DNA from: Opitutales bacterium
Lineage (GTDB): Bacteria > Verrucomicrobiota > Verrucomicrobiia > Opitutales > Oceanipulchritudinaceae
Assembly: GCA_016928295.1 (NCBI GenBank)
Contig: JAFGLA010000062.1
Span: 1 to 52,265 of the forward strand
Direction: 5' to 3'
Length of the DNA: 52,265 nt
Part shown: in pieces, positions 36,644 to 46,093 of the stretch
Layout of the letters: each line of letters starts with the position of its first letter
Numbering within the stretch: position 1 is the stretch's first letter
Program-made: the position numbers and the translations under genes
Notes under the pieces: model-generated
Databases searched by the model: none
What the model was told of the DNA's origin: nothing
Seen by the model: the letters and a program-made list of their open reading frames with translations, nothing else

Positions 36644-38197
36644 ATGCCGCTTGCGGTCGTAAAATCAGGAGCTTTGCAGGGAGTCAGTGCGACACCTGTT
36701 GATGTAGAGGTAAATACGGGAGAGGGCGGGGAGCCGCGCATGATTCTCGTGGGTTTGCCCGACGCCGCAGTAAAGGAATCGAACGACCGCGTGGCGAGTG
36801 CGCTGGTCAACAGTGGTTGCCGCGCCCCGCAGACACGCAGCACCATAAACCTTGCCCCGGGGCACATTCGCAAGGAAGGCCCCTTGTACGACCTGCCAAT
36901 CGCCATAGGCATTCTTGCCTCGACGGGGCAGTTGAACGTGCGCAATCCGTCCGTACTGAGCGATTATCTGATAGCGGGCGAACTTAGCCTCTCCGGGGAG
37001 ACGCGGCCTGTTCGCGGCGGGCTGCCGCTCGCCATAATGGCGCGTGACGCAGGGCTGAGGGGCGTGCTCCTGCCCGAGCGAAGCGCAAGAGAGGCCGCTC
37101 TTGCCACGGGCATAGAGGTTCACGCCGTGAACTCGCTGGATCAGGCGCGAGCATTTCTGGAAGGGCGCTATGAGTCCGAGCCGCTGACTTCGCCTTTTGC
37201 CGACGGTAGCGCCTCCGCGCACGTTGCAGACTACGGCGTGGATTTCTCGGAGGTGAAGGGGCAGGCGGGGCTTCGCCGTGCTGTGGAGGTGGCCGTGGCG
37301 GGGGCGCACAATATATTGATGATCGGGCCTCCGGGCAGCGGCAAAAGCATGGTTGCCAAGCGAATCCCGACCATCATGCCAGAGCCGTCGCTGGAGGAAT
37401 ACCTCGACATTCTCGGGGTTCACAGCGCGGCAGGGCGAACGATTGAGGAAGAAGACCTGCATTTTCGCCGCCCCTTTCGCAGCCCTCACCATACGATTTC
37501 CGACGTGGGACTGTTGGGCGGGGGAGCCGTCCCCGGGCCGGGCGAGATTTCCCTCGCGCACAACGGCGTGCTGTTCATGGACGAACTGCCGGAGTTCAAG
37601 CGTAGCGTGCTCGAAGTACTTAGACAGCCTCTTGAAGACGGAGAGGTGACAATCTCGCGCAGCGCGGGCAAGATTACGATCCCGTCCAGCTTCATGCTCG
37701 TCGCGGCGATGAATCCCTGTCCCTGCGGCTATCTGGGAGACCCGCGCCACGAGTGCCGCTGTTCCATCACGCAAATCCAGCGTTACCGTTCGCGAATATC
37801 AGGCCCCTTGCTGGACCGCATAGACATACACGTCGAAGCCCCGGCACTCGGGATAGAAGAGCTGCGTGACGAGCGCCCCTGCGAAAGTTCGGCCACGATA
37901 AGGGAACGCATCTCGGTGGCTCTGGAAATCCAGAGAGAACGCTTCAAAGGGGAACGCGCGGGCTTTAACTCCCGCATGAGCCACAGGCATATCCGCAAAT
38001 ACTGCCAAATTACCAAGGAGCTTGGAGACCTTCTCCAGCAGGCAATGGAGCAGCTCAATCTTTCAGCGCGCGCGTATGACAGGATTCTGAAGGTATCGCG
38101 TACGATAGCGGACCTTGCAGGCAGCGAAAGCATACTGCCAAACCATTTGCTGGAAGCTATACAGTTTCGCGCCTTGGACAGGAACCTGTTTTACTAG
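36644..38197 (+). CDS. yifB: YifB-family Mg-chelatase-like AAA+ ATPase
   Basis: 517 residues from the ATG at 36644 ([13 protein letters not shown]); the open frame begins 25 codons earlier. The N-terminal ChlI/Lon-like domain (about 1-185) includes [14 protein letters not shown] and [13 protein letters not shown]. The AAA+ module has Walker [10 protein letters not shown], Walker [13 protein letters not shown] and sensor segment [12 protein letters not shown]. The C-terminal Mg-chelatase domain ends [10 protein letters not shown] and HLLEAIQFR. YifB is widespread; it is related to the competence protein ComM, a branch-migrating helicase, and such a role here is inferred. The next gene converges on it. 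Confidence 0.92.
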   Translation: MPLAVVKSGALQGVSATPVDVEVNTGEGGEPRMILVGLPDAAVKESNDRVASALVNSGCRAPQTRSTINLAPGHIRKEGPLYDLPIAIGILASTGQLNVRNPSVLSDYLIAGELSLSGETRPVRGGLPLAIMARDAGLRGVLLPERSAREAALATGIEVHAVNSLDQARAFLEGRYESEPLTSPFADGSASAHVADYGVDFSEVKGQAGLRRAVEVAVAGAHNILMIGPPGSGKSMVAKRIPTIMPEPSLEEYLDILGVHSAAGRTIEEEDLHFRRPFRSPHHTISDVGLLGGGAVPGPGEISLAHNGVLFMDELPEFKRSVLEVLRQPLEDGEVTISRSAGKITIPSSFMLVAAMNPCPCGYLGDPRHECRCSITQIQRYRSRISGPLLDRIDIHVEAPALGIEELRDERPCESSATIRERISVALEIQRERFKGERAGFNSRMSHRHIRKYCQITKELGDLLQQAMEQLNLSARAYDRILKVSRTIADLAGSESILPNHLLEAIQFRALDRNLFY

Positions 38198-38252
38198 TTT
38201 GAGTTAGAATTGGTAATCCGTGTTGCCACAGGTTGATTTCGTATCCTCACGC

Positions 38253-38993
38253 CTAAATCGGGCGGCATATGCGGCCGCGGTAACGAGCCGAAATCGCGTC
38301 GTTTCGTTCGCGTCCGCCGGGCGTGTTCGCACTTTTCAGCATTGGTATTTCCTGCCCGCGCTCTTGCAGAATATCCATTGCTTCCAGAACAAGCAGATCC
38401 ATGAGCATGGCCCCCGGGAACGTCGAGACAGCGCCGGTCTTCAGCTCCTGCCCGGGCACGGGTATTGCGGCGTCCCCCAGGACTCCGCAATTGTCAAAGG
38501 CCCATTCACCGCACTCGAAAAGGCGCTTGCCGGAGGGGTGGCGGGATTCGGACTTTGCCGACAGAGTCACGTTTGAAAGCGTGGCGACTCTAAGTCCGGC
38601 GTCCGCACAAGCGAGAGCCACCCCGACCGGACTCGGGTTCACGCCGGAGTTGGAGACAACAAGGGCAAAGTCTCCCTTGCGCGGGGCAAACTGCTGCGCG
38701 TACCGGTAGAAGAGCTTCTCGCCGTAGCCTGGCAACACCTCTGCCCAGCCGCCGGTAGGGTCCACAATCTGGCTGACAGATACCAAGCCGCCCGCACGAT
38801 TTACGACCTCTCTTGCCACGATTTGCGAATGTCCGCTTCCGAACACATGGAACACGCCCTCGTTTGCTATGCAATCCGCGAGGGCTTTGCCCGCATCCGC
38901 CAAGGTGGCACTGTTTACCGAACGGGAGTGCCTGAGCAGTTCAATTACCGTGTCAAAAAAGCTGTCCGCCAGATTCATGCGCACAGTCTGCAT
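38253..38993 (-). CDS. SIS-domain protein, UPF0309 type
   Basis: 246 residues from the ATG at 38993, preceded by GGGG at a suitable distance; the ATG at 38978 (MNLADSFF) is an alternative. A sugar-isomerase domain covers most of the chain: FHVFGSGHSQIVAREVVNRA, GGLVSVSQIVDP, LVVSNSGVNPSPVGVALACA and a late PSGKRLFECGEW. This pattern matches the UPF0309 group, thought to bind phosphosugars, with unknown reaction. It starts 44 bases after the stop of the deaminase gene on the same strand, so the two are probably co-transcribed, although no functional link is obvious. Confidence 0.85.
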   Translation of the reverse strand: MQTVRMNLADSFFDTVIELLRHSRSVNSATLADAGKALADCIANEGVFHVFGSGHSQIVAREVVNRAGGLVSVSQIVDPTGGWAEVLPGYGEKLFYRYAQQFAPRKGDFALVVSNSGVNPSPVGVALACADAGLRVATLSNVTLSAKSESRHPSGKRLFECGEWAFDNCGVLGDAAIPVPGQELKTGAVSTFPGAMLMDLLVLEAMDILQERGQEIPMLKSANTPGGRERNDAISARYRGRICRPI

Positions 38994-39037
38994 ACAAGCG
39001 CCCCACCATGGCAAGCGCCGGAAATGGCGAGATGCCG

Positions 39038-39574
39038 CTACAGCTGGTTTACGCTGATGTCTGCCGAGGCAAACAGCTCGGCCACGATCTCGTCATTGCG
39101 GTAATCAAAATGATACTTGATGGCTCTTATGCCAGCCGCAGCCATGATCTTTGCGCAATTTACGCAAGGGTAGTGCGTGATGTAGGCCGTAGCTCCCTGA
39201 AGGCTTACGCCGCGCCTTGCCGCGTCGGCTATGGCGTTTTGTTCCGCATGGACAGTGGCTTGCTCATGGCCGTCGCGAAGGCGGGATATGTGCGGCGTTC
39301 CGGGCAGAAAGCCGTTGTAACCGGCTGCGATTATGCGGTTTTTGTGCTCTCCCGAGGACACCATAACGCAACCCACATGCAGGCGCTCACATGCCGAACG
39401 GCTGCTCATAAGAAAGGCCGTGGCCATGAAATATTCGTCCCAGGTCGGCCTGCTCTCCAGTGAGTTTACCAGCTCCGCGACGCGGTCCAGAATGCCGGAT
39501 TCGCCCATGGGACGAAGGCTTCCATTCCCGCCGCAGCAGGGTTCATCACAGCATGAAGAAGGCTCGCCTTGCAT
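39038..39574 (-). CDS. Deoxycytidylate deaminase family protein
   Basis: 178 residues from the ATG at 39574; an ATG at 39508 (MGESGIL) is possible. Zinc-dependent deaminase with HAEQNAI and PCVNCAK, plus RLHVGCVMVSSG and AAGYNGFLPGTPH, the pattern of dCMP deaminases, which make dUMP for thymidylate synthesis. Between the first and second starts lies an odd cysteine-rich segment (SSCCDEPCCGG) not usual for the family, which could bind an additional metal or be untranslated. It is divergent from radC. Confidence 0.88.
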   Translation of the reverse strand: MQGEPSSCCDEPCCGGNGSLRPMGESGILDRVAELVNSLESRPTWDEYFMATAFLMSSRSACERLHVGCVMVSSGEHKNRIIAAGYNGFLPGTPHISRLRDGHEQATVHAEQNAIADAARRGVSLQGATAYITHYPCVNCAKIMAAAGIRAIKYHFDYRNDEIVAELFASADISVNQL

Positions 39575-39693
39575 GGTGGAACAGTGTGTCCGCAGCACGC
39601 TCAGGGCGCAACGTTTTTGAAGATGCCAAGGAGCCTTTTCACTTGATTGCGGTTTTTCTTCCCATGCCGGAAGCAATGTTGCAGAGTGATGGT

Positions 39694-40497
39694 ATGAGTG
39701 GCGGGAATGAAGGGAACAAGCGTGGAGAGGGACATCGCAAGAGGTTGAGAGAGCGGTTTGAAAACGCGGGCTTTTCCGCCTTTGCCCCGCATGAGATTCT
39801 GGAACTGCTGCTCACTTTGTGCATACCACGAAGGGATGTTAAGGAGCCTGCCAAGCGCCTTCTGGAACGTTTCGGCTCTCTGCGTGCTGTGTTGGATGCC
39901 AGTGCAGAGGACTTGCGCACTGTGGATGGCATAGGTTCTGTTACTCCTGTGGCCCTTCGCGTGATTCGCGAGGCTGCAAGCCTCTATCTTCAGCAAGGCG
40001 TCGAAGGACGCGACGTGTTGGACAGCGTATATGGAATCGCCAATTTTCTAAGAATGCGTTTCGCGGGCATGAAATGCGAGTGTCTTGAAATCATGCATCT
40101 GGACTCGGGCCGCCGTCTTTTGCCCAACGGAGTGGAAAGGCTGGATTCAGGAGGCGTGGATCAGGTGGCGCTCCCGATGCGCAAGCTGTTGGAATCGGCC
40201 CTTAAACGCGGCTCGCGCTTCATAATACTGGCGCACAACCACCCGGGCGGAGCCATGAAATTCAGCCGCGAAGACATTGAACTGACGCGCAACGTTCAAA
40301 AGGCGGCGCAAACGCTTGAAATCGAACTGTGCGATCACCTTCTCGTTGTCGATGACAGCGTATTGAGCATGAGGGAAGAGGGACTTCTGCACCAAGAAGC
40401 ACAGACCATGGCGGATAGTATCTCATATCCGTTTTCCCCCGCGAGTCAACGGATGGTGGCGGAGTCGGAACAGTCTCCCTACGGCACAAGTTATTGA
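39694..40497 (+). CDS. radC: RadC-family JAB/MPN-domain protein
   Basis: 267 residues from the ATG at 39694 (MSGGNEGNK), with ATG 39676 as an alternative; 78 further codons upstream are open but overlap the divergent deaminase and are not family-like. An N-terminal helix-hairpin-helix region (GHRKRLRERF and LRTVDGIGSV) is followed by the JAMM metalloprotease-like motif: Glu in ECLEIMHLD, then AHNHPGGAMKFSREDIELT. RadC was once linked to DNA repair, and its true role remains unclear. About 40 residues after the JAMM domain form a nonconserved tail. Its 3' end overlaps the next convergent gene by 7 bases. Confidence 0.9.
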   Translation: MSGGNEGNKRGEGHRKRLRERFENAGFSAFAPHEILELLLTLCIPRRDVKEPAKRLLERFGSLRAVLDASAEDLRTVDGIGSVTPVALRVIREAASLYLQQGVEGRDVLDSVYGIANFLRMRFAGMKCECLEIMHLDSGRRLLPNGVERLDSGGVDQVALPMRKLLESALKRGSRFIILAHNHPGGAMKFSREDIELTRNVQKAAQTLEIELCDHLLVVDDSVLSMREEGLLHQEAQTMADSISYPFSPASQRMVAESEQSPYGTSY

Positions 40498-42248
40498 GCG
40501 TTTGTCATGACAAGTCTGAATCCGTTGTTGCGCACTCTTTCGTCCGCTTCATGGCGCTCTTGCGGTAGTTCGGATATGCGGATCGGATTGTCGCGAACGC
40601 TTCCACCAACGCAGAATCCGTAGCTTGCGTCTGTATCTGAAACATACTCTTCAGCCCATTCGGACACATTGCCCAGAATGTCGTGAAAGCCATTGGAATC
40701 CGCAGGCGAGCTTCCGCACGGGCGCGTGTTTCGCTCCGGAACCGTGCTGCTGTTCCAGGTGCTTTTCCTTGCGAACAATGGGTCTATTCCCTTTGCCACA
40801 GCCATGAACTCTTCAAGGCTCGGCAGGCGTGTCTTCCTGCCGCTAATCCATTCCGCACGCTTTGCGAACTGGCGCGCCTCCGTCAGGGTAATACCTTCGA
40901 CGGGCAAGTTGTCCCCTCGTGTAAGACTTGGGTTATTGGCACATATTTTTTCAAACAGGAACTGGGAGACCTCTCGGTCCATCATCATTACGCCCTCGTG
41001 ATTTGCTCCAACGGGGAGCAGCTTGCCGCAAATACCTCTGTGCAGGACCGGCAATTCACCGCGAATCGAATACAGATACGCAATTCGTTCCATGCTCTGG
41101 TCGCGCAAGAAGTCGGCGTCGGGGAACGTGGTTTTTACGTGGTCGGCCTTGAGCATAAGCTCGGAAATGGTGTTGAGTGCGGTAGAATAATCGCGCTCAT
41201 CAAGGCTGGCGTTCAGTTTAAGCATTCCCTCATTGATGGCCTCCGTCCAGGGGCGGGCCAATGTGTTCTGACGCTCCAGTTCGAGTTTCCTAATGTTGGA
41301 TTCCGACGCCAGATTGCTGTTTGGGAAATCCCTCGCAAGACTCCTTTGCACGTCCAGAGCGCGGGCATACTGTTCTGACGCTCCGGTGAAATCGTTGGCA
41401 TTTGCCATGACTTGTGCCGCATTTCTTATTTCGTCGATCTCGACTTTGCGGATTTTTGCGCCGCAGTCGGCCATTTGGCGGTCGATGCGGCTCAAGAGAA
41501 TACCAGCATTCAAATACGATTGGGGAATGCGGTAAGATAGCTGCGTGAGCAGGGTTCTCGCTTCGATGTACAGTTCTTTGGCCTGCTCGTAGTCCTCGTT
41601 ATCGTAGCTGGAGTCCGCCTTTGCGATGAGGACGCGGTAATCCTCCAGCATCGGTTCGTAGCGCGCCTTGTCCAGCATCTTGGATATACTCGCAAGACGT
41701 CCCGCGCTGGCCTGTTCCGCAGATGGCAGGCGGCTGTTGATGTCCAGCTGCATACGATGTGCTATCGAATACTGGCGCAGGGCTTCCTTGTAGTCATTTT
41801 CGGCGATGGCCTGCTCTCCGGCCTGCATGGCAAGGGACAGTTCCTGCATTATTTCAGAAGCAAGCCCGGTTTCGTAACGGCGGCGAAGCGCGGGGTAGAA
41901 GTCGTCGCTCTCCACTCCGGAATTGCACTCCCTTACCCAGTTGTCTCTGGCATTAAGAAGTTTATGGCACAGATCTTCCCAATACTCCTGATTCTGTTCC
42001 TTCGCACCGCCGTAGTAGGCGTCCATGTCGGCCCTTAACGTGACCACTGTCGAAGCAAGCTCGACGCAGGCGTCGCTTTCGAGCATGGCGCTGATGTTTC
42101 TGTCGCTGTTCCTGTCGGCTCGTATGAACACAATCAGAATGAATGCGATGCAGAGGGTAAGGAATACTACAAAGAGTAAAATGGTGGCGCGGGATATGCC
42201 GAACCGTTCCATCTGCGCGGACAGCATGTTTTTGAATGAATTGTACAT
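40491..42248 (-). CDS. Membrane-anchored protein with helical repeats and FGE-sulfatase domain
   Basis: 585 residues from ATG. One membrane helix (about residues 21-43) is followed by an acidic extracytoplasmic region of paired helices resembling TPRs (AIAENDYKEALRQYSIAHR; NEDYEQAKELYIEARTLL). The C-terminal roughly 180 residues form a formylglycine-generating-enzyme/SUMF1-like domain, seen in MMMDREVSQFLFEKI, VEGITLTEARQFAKRAEW, DILGNVSEWAEEYV and the ending VRNNGFRLVM. Such domains often bind rather than oxidise in bacteria, and I do not see the paired active cysteines expected of a sulfatase-activating enzyme. No sulfatase gene is nearby. It may be an envelope adaptor. Confidence 0.82.
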   Translation of the reverse strand: MYNSFKNMLSAQMERFGISRATILLFVVFLTLCIAFILIVFIRADRNSDRNISAMLESDACVELASTVVTLRADMDAYYGGAKEQNQEYWEDLCHKLLNARDNWVRECNSGVESDDFYPALRRRYETGLASEIMQELSLAMQAGEQAIAENDYKEALRQYSIAHRMQLDINSRLPSAEQASAGRLASISKMLDKARYEPMLEDYRVLIAKADSSYDNEDYEQAKELYIEARTLLTQLSYRIPQSYLNAGILLSRIDRQMADCGAKIRKVEIDEIRNAAQVMANANDFTGASEQYARALDVQRSLARDFPNSNLASESNIRKLELERQNTLARPWTEAINEGMLKLNASLDERDYSTALNTISELMLKADHVKTTFPDADFLRDQSMERIAYLYSIRGELPVLHRGICGKLLPVGANHEGVMMMDREVSQFLFEKICANNPSLTRGDNLPVEGITLTEARQFAKRAEWISGRKTRLPSLEEFMAVAKGIDPLFARKSTWNSSTVPERNTRPCGSSPADSNGFHDILGNVSEWAEEYVSDTDASYGFCVGGSVRDNPIRISELPQERHEADERVRNNGFRLVMTNAQ

Positions 42249-42342
42249 CGGGAGGCTGTGATGGGAATGAATGAATGAACTCTAGTGATCTCTATTTTAA
42301 GACGCTCCCTAACCCTCGGGCAAGAGCCTATGACTTTTATTG

Positions 42343-42834
42343 TTAATAAACGGAGCTGGCGTTCCGTAGGACTGTCGAGGTCTCTATCTGCCTTTCAGGA
42401 ACCGTCCAGTATGTATGCAGGAGCTTGTTCTTCGTCTCTTCGTCAACTTCGACGAAGCCGTGCTTTTCGTAAAAGGCTATCGCCCAGCGCGCCGCTTTCC
42501 ACGTTCCGATCAGCACGCGGCGGGAGCAGCCTGCGAGAAGCTCCGAAAGCAACTTGCCGCCAATGCCTTTTCCGCGCGCGTTTGTTCGCACATAGGCGTG
42601 GCGAATAAGAGTCACATCCTTGACATCCTGCACTCCCATGACGCCGAGGAGCACTCCATCCTCTTCAAAACCGGAAAAGCGCACTCCGGCGGCTATCTCG
42701 GAGCGCAGTTCTTCAAGTGGCATATACGGTTCATGCCAGCGGTCTTCGGGGATTTGCCCCTTGTAGGCTATGGAGGAGTCGTTGATTATTTCAAACATCT
42801 CATGGATGTCAGTATCTGTGCAGGGGCGTATCAT
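42343..42834 (-). CDS. GNAT-family N-acetyltransferase
   Basis: 163 residues from the ATG at 42834; the open frame extends 80 codons further upstream but overlaps the next gene and is not family-like. The acetyl-CoA-binding motif is clear: LIRHAYVRTNARGKGIGGKL (motif A), then RRVLIGTWKAARWAIAFYEKHGF, which contains the motif B Tyr used as general acid in many members. The acceptor is unknown. The motif order fits small-molecule acetyltransferases of the YafP/PhnO type. It lies 41 bases downstream of DUF1634 and may belong to the same transcript. Confidence 0.88.
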   Translation of the reverse strand: MIRPCTDTDIHEMFEIINDSSIAYKGQIPEDRWHEPYMPLEELRSEIAAGVRFSGFEEDGVLLGVMGVQDVKDVTLIRHAYVRTNARGKGIGGKLLSELLAGCSRRVLIGTWKAARWAIAFYEKHGFVEVDEETKNKLLHTYWTVPERQIETSTVLRNASSVY

Positions 42835-42875
42835 ACAGGTTGATTTTAATATCGTAATTGGGCCGCAAAATAGCT

Positions 42876-43277
42876 TTATGCTGCTCCGATTGCAAAAGAG
42901 AGTATGACGAGCGTGAACACGATTACGCTGATTAGCGCAAAGGCGCGATCTTTGTGAAGCGTGAACGCTGCGATGGATGCGCTGACTCTCATTAGCGGGG
43001 TCGATATCAAAAGGCCAAGACCGGCCACGATTATGGCAGCCCCTTGCAGATGAAGTAGCCCGTTGGCAAGCCATGCAAGACTGTGCGGAAAGCTGCCTTC
43101 GCCGTTGATTAACGAGTATAAATCATCAGCCGTACCGCCGGAAGATCCGTAGTCCACTCCGCGCACAAAGCAAAGGACCGAGCCCAGAACAATAAGAAAC
43201 AGGCTGCAACGCACGCCCCAGCGCAGGATTTCGCTGATTACTAGTTCGGTCGATAGTTCACTGTGCCTGTCATTCAT
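42876..43277 (-). CDS. DUF1634 membrane protein
   Basis: 133 residues from ATG. Three membrane helices (about 19-39, 71-90, 112-130), with the first beginning ILRWGVRCSLFLIVLG, match DUF1634, a family of unknown function. Its start overlaps the stop of the TauE/SafE gene by four bases (ATGA), so the two are translationally coupled. This pairing is common and implies that DUF1634 is an accessory subunit of the exporter. Confidence 0.85.
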   Translation of the reverse strand: MNDRHSELSTELVISEILRWGVRCSLFLIVLGSVLCFVRGVDYGSSGGTADDLYSLINGEGSFPHSLAWLANGLLHLQGAAIIVAGLGLLISTPLMRVSASIAAFTLHKDRAFALISVIVFTLVILSFAIGAA

Positions 43278-44110
43278 CGGAAGAGTCCCTTGTAAAGCAT
43301 TTGCACTGCCGCGACTGCCATGACCACGACAAAGGCCATGCGCACGGCGTTCAGTTTCATCCCTCCAAGAAGGCGCGCCCCGATTTTGGAGCCTGCTATG
43401 ACACCTATCGCAACAGGGGCCGCTATGAAGGGCTTTACGTCGCCCCGCATGAAGTAGATGGCCGCGCCGGTGGAGGCCGTGATGCCAATCATGAAGTTGC
43501 TGGTCGCCGTGGCGGCCTTTATCGGTACACCCATGGCAAGGTGCATGAGGGGGACTTTGAATATCCCGCCTCCCACTCCAAGAAGTCCGCTGACAAGGCC
43601 CGCTATCCAGCTTACTAGTAACCCCAGCTTTGTCCGTGATACGCGGTATGAAAGCTCACGTTTAAGCGAGCGGTCGTAGTAGGAGGCGTGAAGGGATAGT
43701 TTGTCGGCAAAGGGGTCGGGCGGGATGGTGTGCTGGCCGTCCTCACGTTTGTGGGACATGTGCCAAGCGTTGTAGCAGAGTATGACACCGAAGAGAATAT
43801 ACAGTAGCTTTGAGGACAGCAGTCCCGCCGCCAGTGCCCCGCATATGGCGCCGAGAGCTGTTGCGGTTTCGAGCAGCATTCCGAGGCGTATGTTCGTCAT
43901 GCGTTCGCGCACATAGGTCGATGCTGCCGCGCTGGATGTTGCCACAACCGCGACGATCGAGGCTGCGATTGCGTGCCGAATGTCCACCCCCATAAGGAGT
44001 GTTAAGGCCGGAACGACTATTATGCCGCCCCCAACGCCTGCGAGTGAACCGAGCAGCCCCGCAGATACGGAGATTGCGGCCACGATTATTGTCCATTCAA
44101 GCGGAGTCAT
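43274..44110 (-). CDS. TauE/SafE-family sulfite or sulfonate exporter
   Basis: 278 residues from ATG with about eight membrane helices. The two inverted repeats are marked by GLLGSLAGVGGGIIVVPALT near the N-terminus and GLVSGLLGVGGGIFKVPLMH after the cytoplasmic loop, the signature of the family, which exports sulfite, sulfoacetate or related organosulfur anions. The central loop (about 120-160) is hydrophilic. It is coupled to a DUF1634 gene. The substrate cannot be told from the sequence. Confidence 0.9.
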   Translation of the reverse strand: MTPLEWTIIVAAISVSAGLLGSLAGVGGGIIVVPALTLLMGVDIRHAIAASIVAVVATSSAAASTYVRERMTNIRLGMLLETATALGAICGALAAGLLSSKLLYILFGVILCYNAWHMSHKREDGQHTIPPDPFADKLSLHASYYDRSLKRELSYRVSRTKLGLLVSWIAGLVSGLLGVGGGIFKVPLMHLAMGVPIKAATATSNFMIGITASTGAAIYFMRGDVKPFIAAPVAIGVIAGSKIGARLLGGMKLNAVRMAFVVVMAVAAVQMLYKGLFR

Positions 44111-44190
44111 GAGAATGACCGCAAGTATTGGTGCAAATAATCCACATGCGCAAGAGGTAGCTTTGCAATAGATGCGCGGGCAGGGCGGTG

Positions 44191-45906
44191 CTACTTGGCC
44201 CTTACCGCTGCCAAGGCCTGCTTTGCCGCGCGTCCCACTTCCGCATCGTGATCTTCCCGATGTTGGTCGAGAAAGCTCTCTGCCGCCGCGGCGCTCATTC
44301 CACAGCTTCCAAGAGCGCGTATCACCGCGAGGCGGTAGTTGCGGTCCTGATGTTCGATAAGGCGCTTAACTTCCGTCATGCAGGAATCGTTGAAGCCTAT
44401 TGAGATAAAAGCCTCGCAGGCTGCGTCGCGCACTACCCAGTCCTCGTCGCCCATGCAGGCTGTCACCAGCGGAAGCGCGTCCACGGCTTCCGCCCCCATG
44501 TTTCTTAGCGTCGCAAGGGTAAGCAATTTTCTATCCTGGCGGCGGTTGCGCAGCAGGCGGGATATGTCCGAAAGGTTGTCTTTTACCTTGCCTACGCTGG
44601 CGAAGGTCTTCGCCGCTGCCTTTGCTACGTCGATATTGGCTTCCTCGATACGCTCTATAATCAGCTTTGTCGCGTTTTGAGCGGCTTGACCGGCTTGAGC
44701 GAGGGCTTCCAGAGCGAGGATGCGCACGGGGTCGCGTTCATCGCGAAGCAGCTTGCGAAGGGCTGGCAAGGATGCGGAAGGGACTCCGTTCCTTGCTACG
44801 ACGGAGGCCGCCCTTTCGCGAAGGCCCACGTCGCGGTCCGCCATAAGGGCAAAGGCAAGATTGCAGCTTTCGGGCGCTTCTCCGCACTCTTCAAGAAGGT
44901 CCAGTGCCGCGCTTCGCACCTCGTGCGATGGATGGCGTGCAAGTTGTTCTATTTGTCGTATGCAGTCGCGCCCTATGCCGACGATTCGGAGCGTGCGCCA
45001 TGCTCCTTCGCGCAACTCGGCGTTGTCGCTTTTAAGCAGAGGTATGACAAGGGATGCGGCTTCTTGTGCAGAGGAACCGTAACGCCCTAGAATGTGCAGC
45101 ATCTCAAGGCTGCGCTGCGCATTGTTGTGGTTGAGCATTCGCCGGACTTCATTCATTGCCGACGAGTTGAAACCCATGCGCTCCAGTGACTGGGCCGCCT
45201 CTTTGCGAATCGCCGCCTCAGGATCGTCCATCCGCAGAATCACAAGGCCGGAAACACTCGCAGCCCTCGCTCCAAGAAGCCCCAGCATTCTGACGCACAG
45301 CATCCGAACTCGTGCTTCCTTGTGCCTGATAAGTGATGCCAGTTCTTCGACCGAGCGAGGCGTAAGCCCTATGGAACCGATTGTCGAACATGCCGTTTCT
45401 GCTATCTCGCTGTTGCTGTTTTCAAGCAGCGGCAGGATGGATTCCGCAAGTGCGGTTCCTTGCGCTCCGTAGCTGGCCGCAAGGCGCAACATTGCCAGAC
45501 GTGCCTGATTACTGGCTTTGCCAAGGATTGTTTGCGCAAGAGACGGGATTGCCGCGTGAAAGCCGATTCTGGACGCGGTATCACAGGCGAGTGAGGACAG
45601 CTCTGCATCATTTCCCGACATTACCGCAATAACGGCGGTGATAACCCGTGCCGACCACTCGCGGCTGCTGTCGCCGGACAAGAGCTTCAGCGTGCTGGCA
45701 ACTTCATCCGCATTGCCGGAGCACAGTGCAGTAACGTAACGGTCTTCGAGGCTTGGCGGTTTGTAAGCGCCGGAACCAAGACCGTTGCGCGTGTACGTGG
45801 ACCCGCCAGCCGCTTTCCGCGGCGCTGTTTCCGGCCCCATGCCAGCACCGCGGGAACTGCTGATTAGCTCTCCGGTTTCGGGGTCGAATATGAGCGGATC
45901 TGTCAT
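44191..45906 (-). CDS. HEAT-repeat protein
   Basis: 571 residues from the ATG at 45906 (MTDPLIFDPETGEL). After a glycine-rich, apparently disordered stretch (about 15-50), the rest is a series of some 13-15 helical HEAT repeats of about 35-40 residues, each with an Ala-rich second helix (for example RDPVRILALEALAQAGQAAQ and HPSHEVRSAALDLLEECGEA). There is no signal peptide or membrane segment, so it is probably a cytoplasmic protein-binding scaffold. A phycobilin-lyase role, known for some HEAT proteins, is not supported by its context. Neither neighbour suggests a specific function. Confidence 0.82.
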   Translation of the reverse strand: MTDPLIFDPETGELISSSRGAGMGPETAPRKAAGGSTYTRNGLGSGAYKPPSLEDRYVTALCSGNADEVASTLKLLSGDSSREWSARVITAVIAVMSGNDAELSSLACDTASRIGFHAAIPSLAQTILGKASNQARLAMLRLAASYGAQGTALAESILPLLENSNSEIAETACSTIGSIGLTPRSVEELASLIRHKEARVRMLCVRMLGLLGARAASVSGLVILRMDDPEAAIRKEAAQSLERMGFNSSAMNEVRRMLNHNNAQRSLEMLHILGRYGSSAQEAASLVIPLLKSDNAELREGAWRTLRIVGIGRDCIRQIEQLARHPSHEVRSAALDLLEECGEAPESCNLAFALMADRDVGLRERAASVVARNGVPSASLPALRKLLRDERDPVRILALEALAQAGQAAQNATKLIIERIEEANIDVAKAAAKTFASVGKVKDNLSDISRLLRNRRQDRKLLTLATLRNMGAEAVDALPLVTACMGDEDWVVRDAACEAFISIGFNDSCMTEVKRLIEHQDRNYRLAVIRALGSCGMSAAAAESFLDQHREDHDAEVGRAAKQALAAVRAK

Positions 45907-46004
45907 GTCGGAGTACGTGAAATGGAGTGGGGTGCAAGCGAATTGTCGATAGCACCTCACCGGTCCGTGTTTACATTACACATTAAGCAATACGGACAGG
46001 GATG

Positions 46005-46037
46005 CAAAAACTGAAACGCGACTGTTCGTTCGCGTTA
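46005..46037 (-). terminator. Probable terminator of the dapF-like gene
   Basis: AACGCGA (46015-46021) pairs with TCGCGTT (46030-46036) with an 8-nt loop. On the minus strand it is followed by TCAGTTTTTGC. It lies 57 bases past the stop. Confidence 0.5.
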
Positions 46038-46093
46038 TGTATTTTGTTTTCACCCTCGCGTGCATCCGTAAATTTCCGCGAAAAGACAGAGAG

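Noticed and set aside
36665-37774. 369-residue minus-strand frame
   Set aside because: Shadow of yifB, Arg/His-rich and without recognisable motifs, whereas the plus strand has the full AAA+ pattern.
42835-43074. 80-codon N-terminal extension of the GNAT gene
   Set aside because: It overlaps the DUF1634 gene on the same strand in another frame and has no relation to GNAT proteins; the start MIRPCTDTDI is typical.
45961-45997. GTCCGT/ACGGAC inverted repeat upstream of the HEAT-repeat gene
   Set aside because: Only 6 bp with a 23-nt loop and no promoter or T-run in register; too weak to call.
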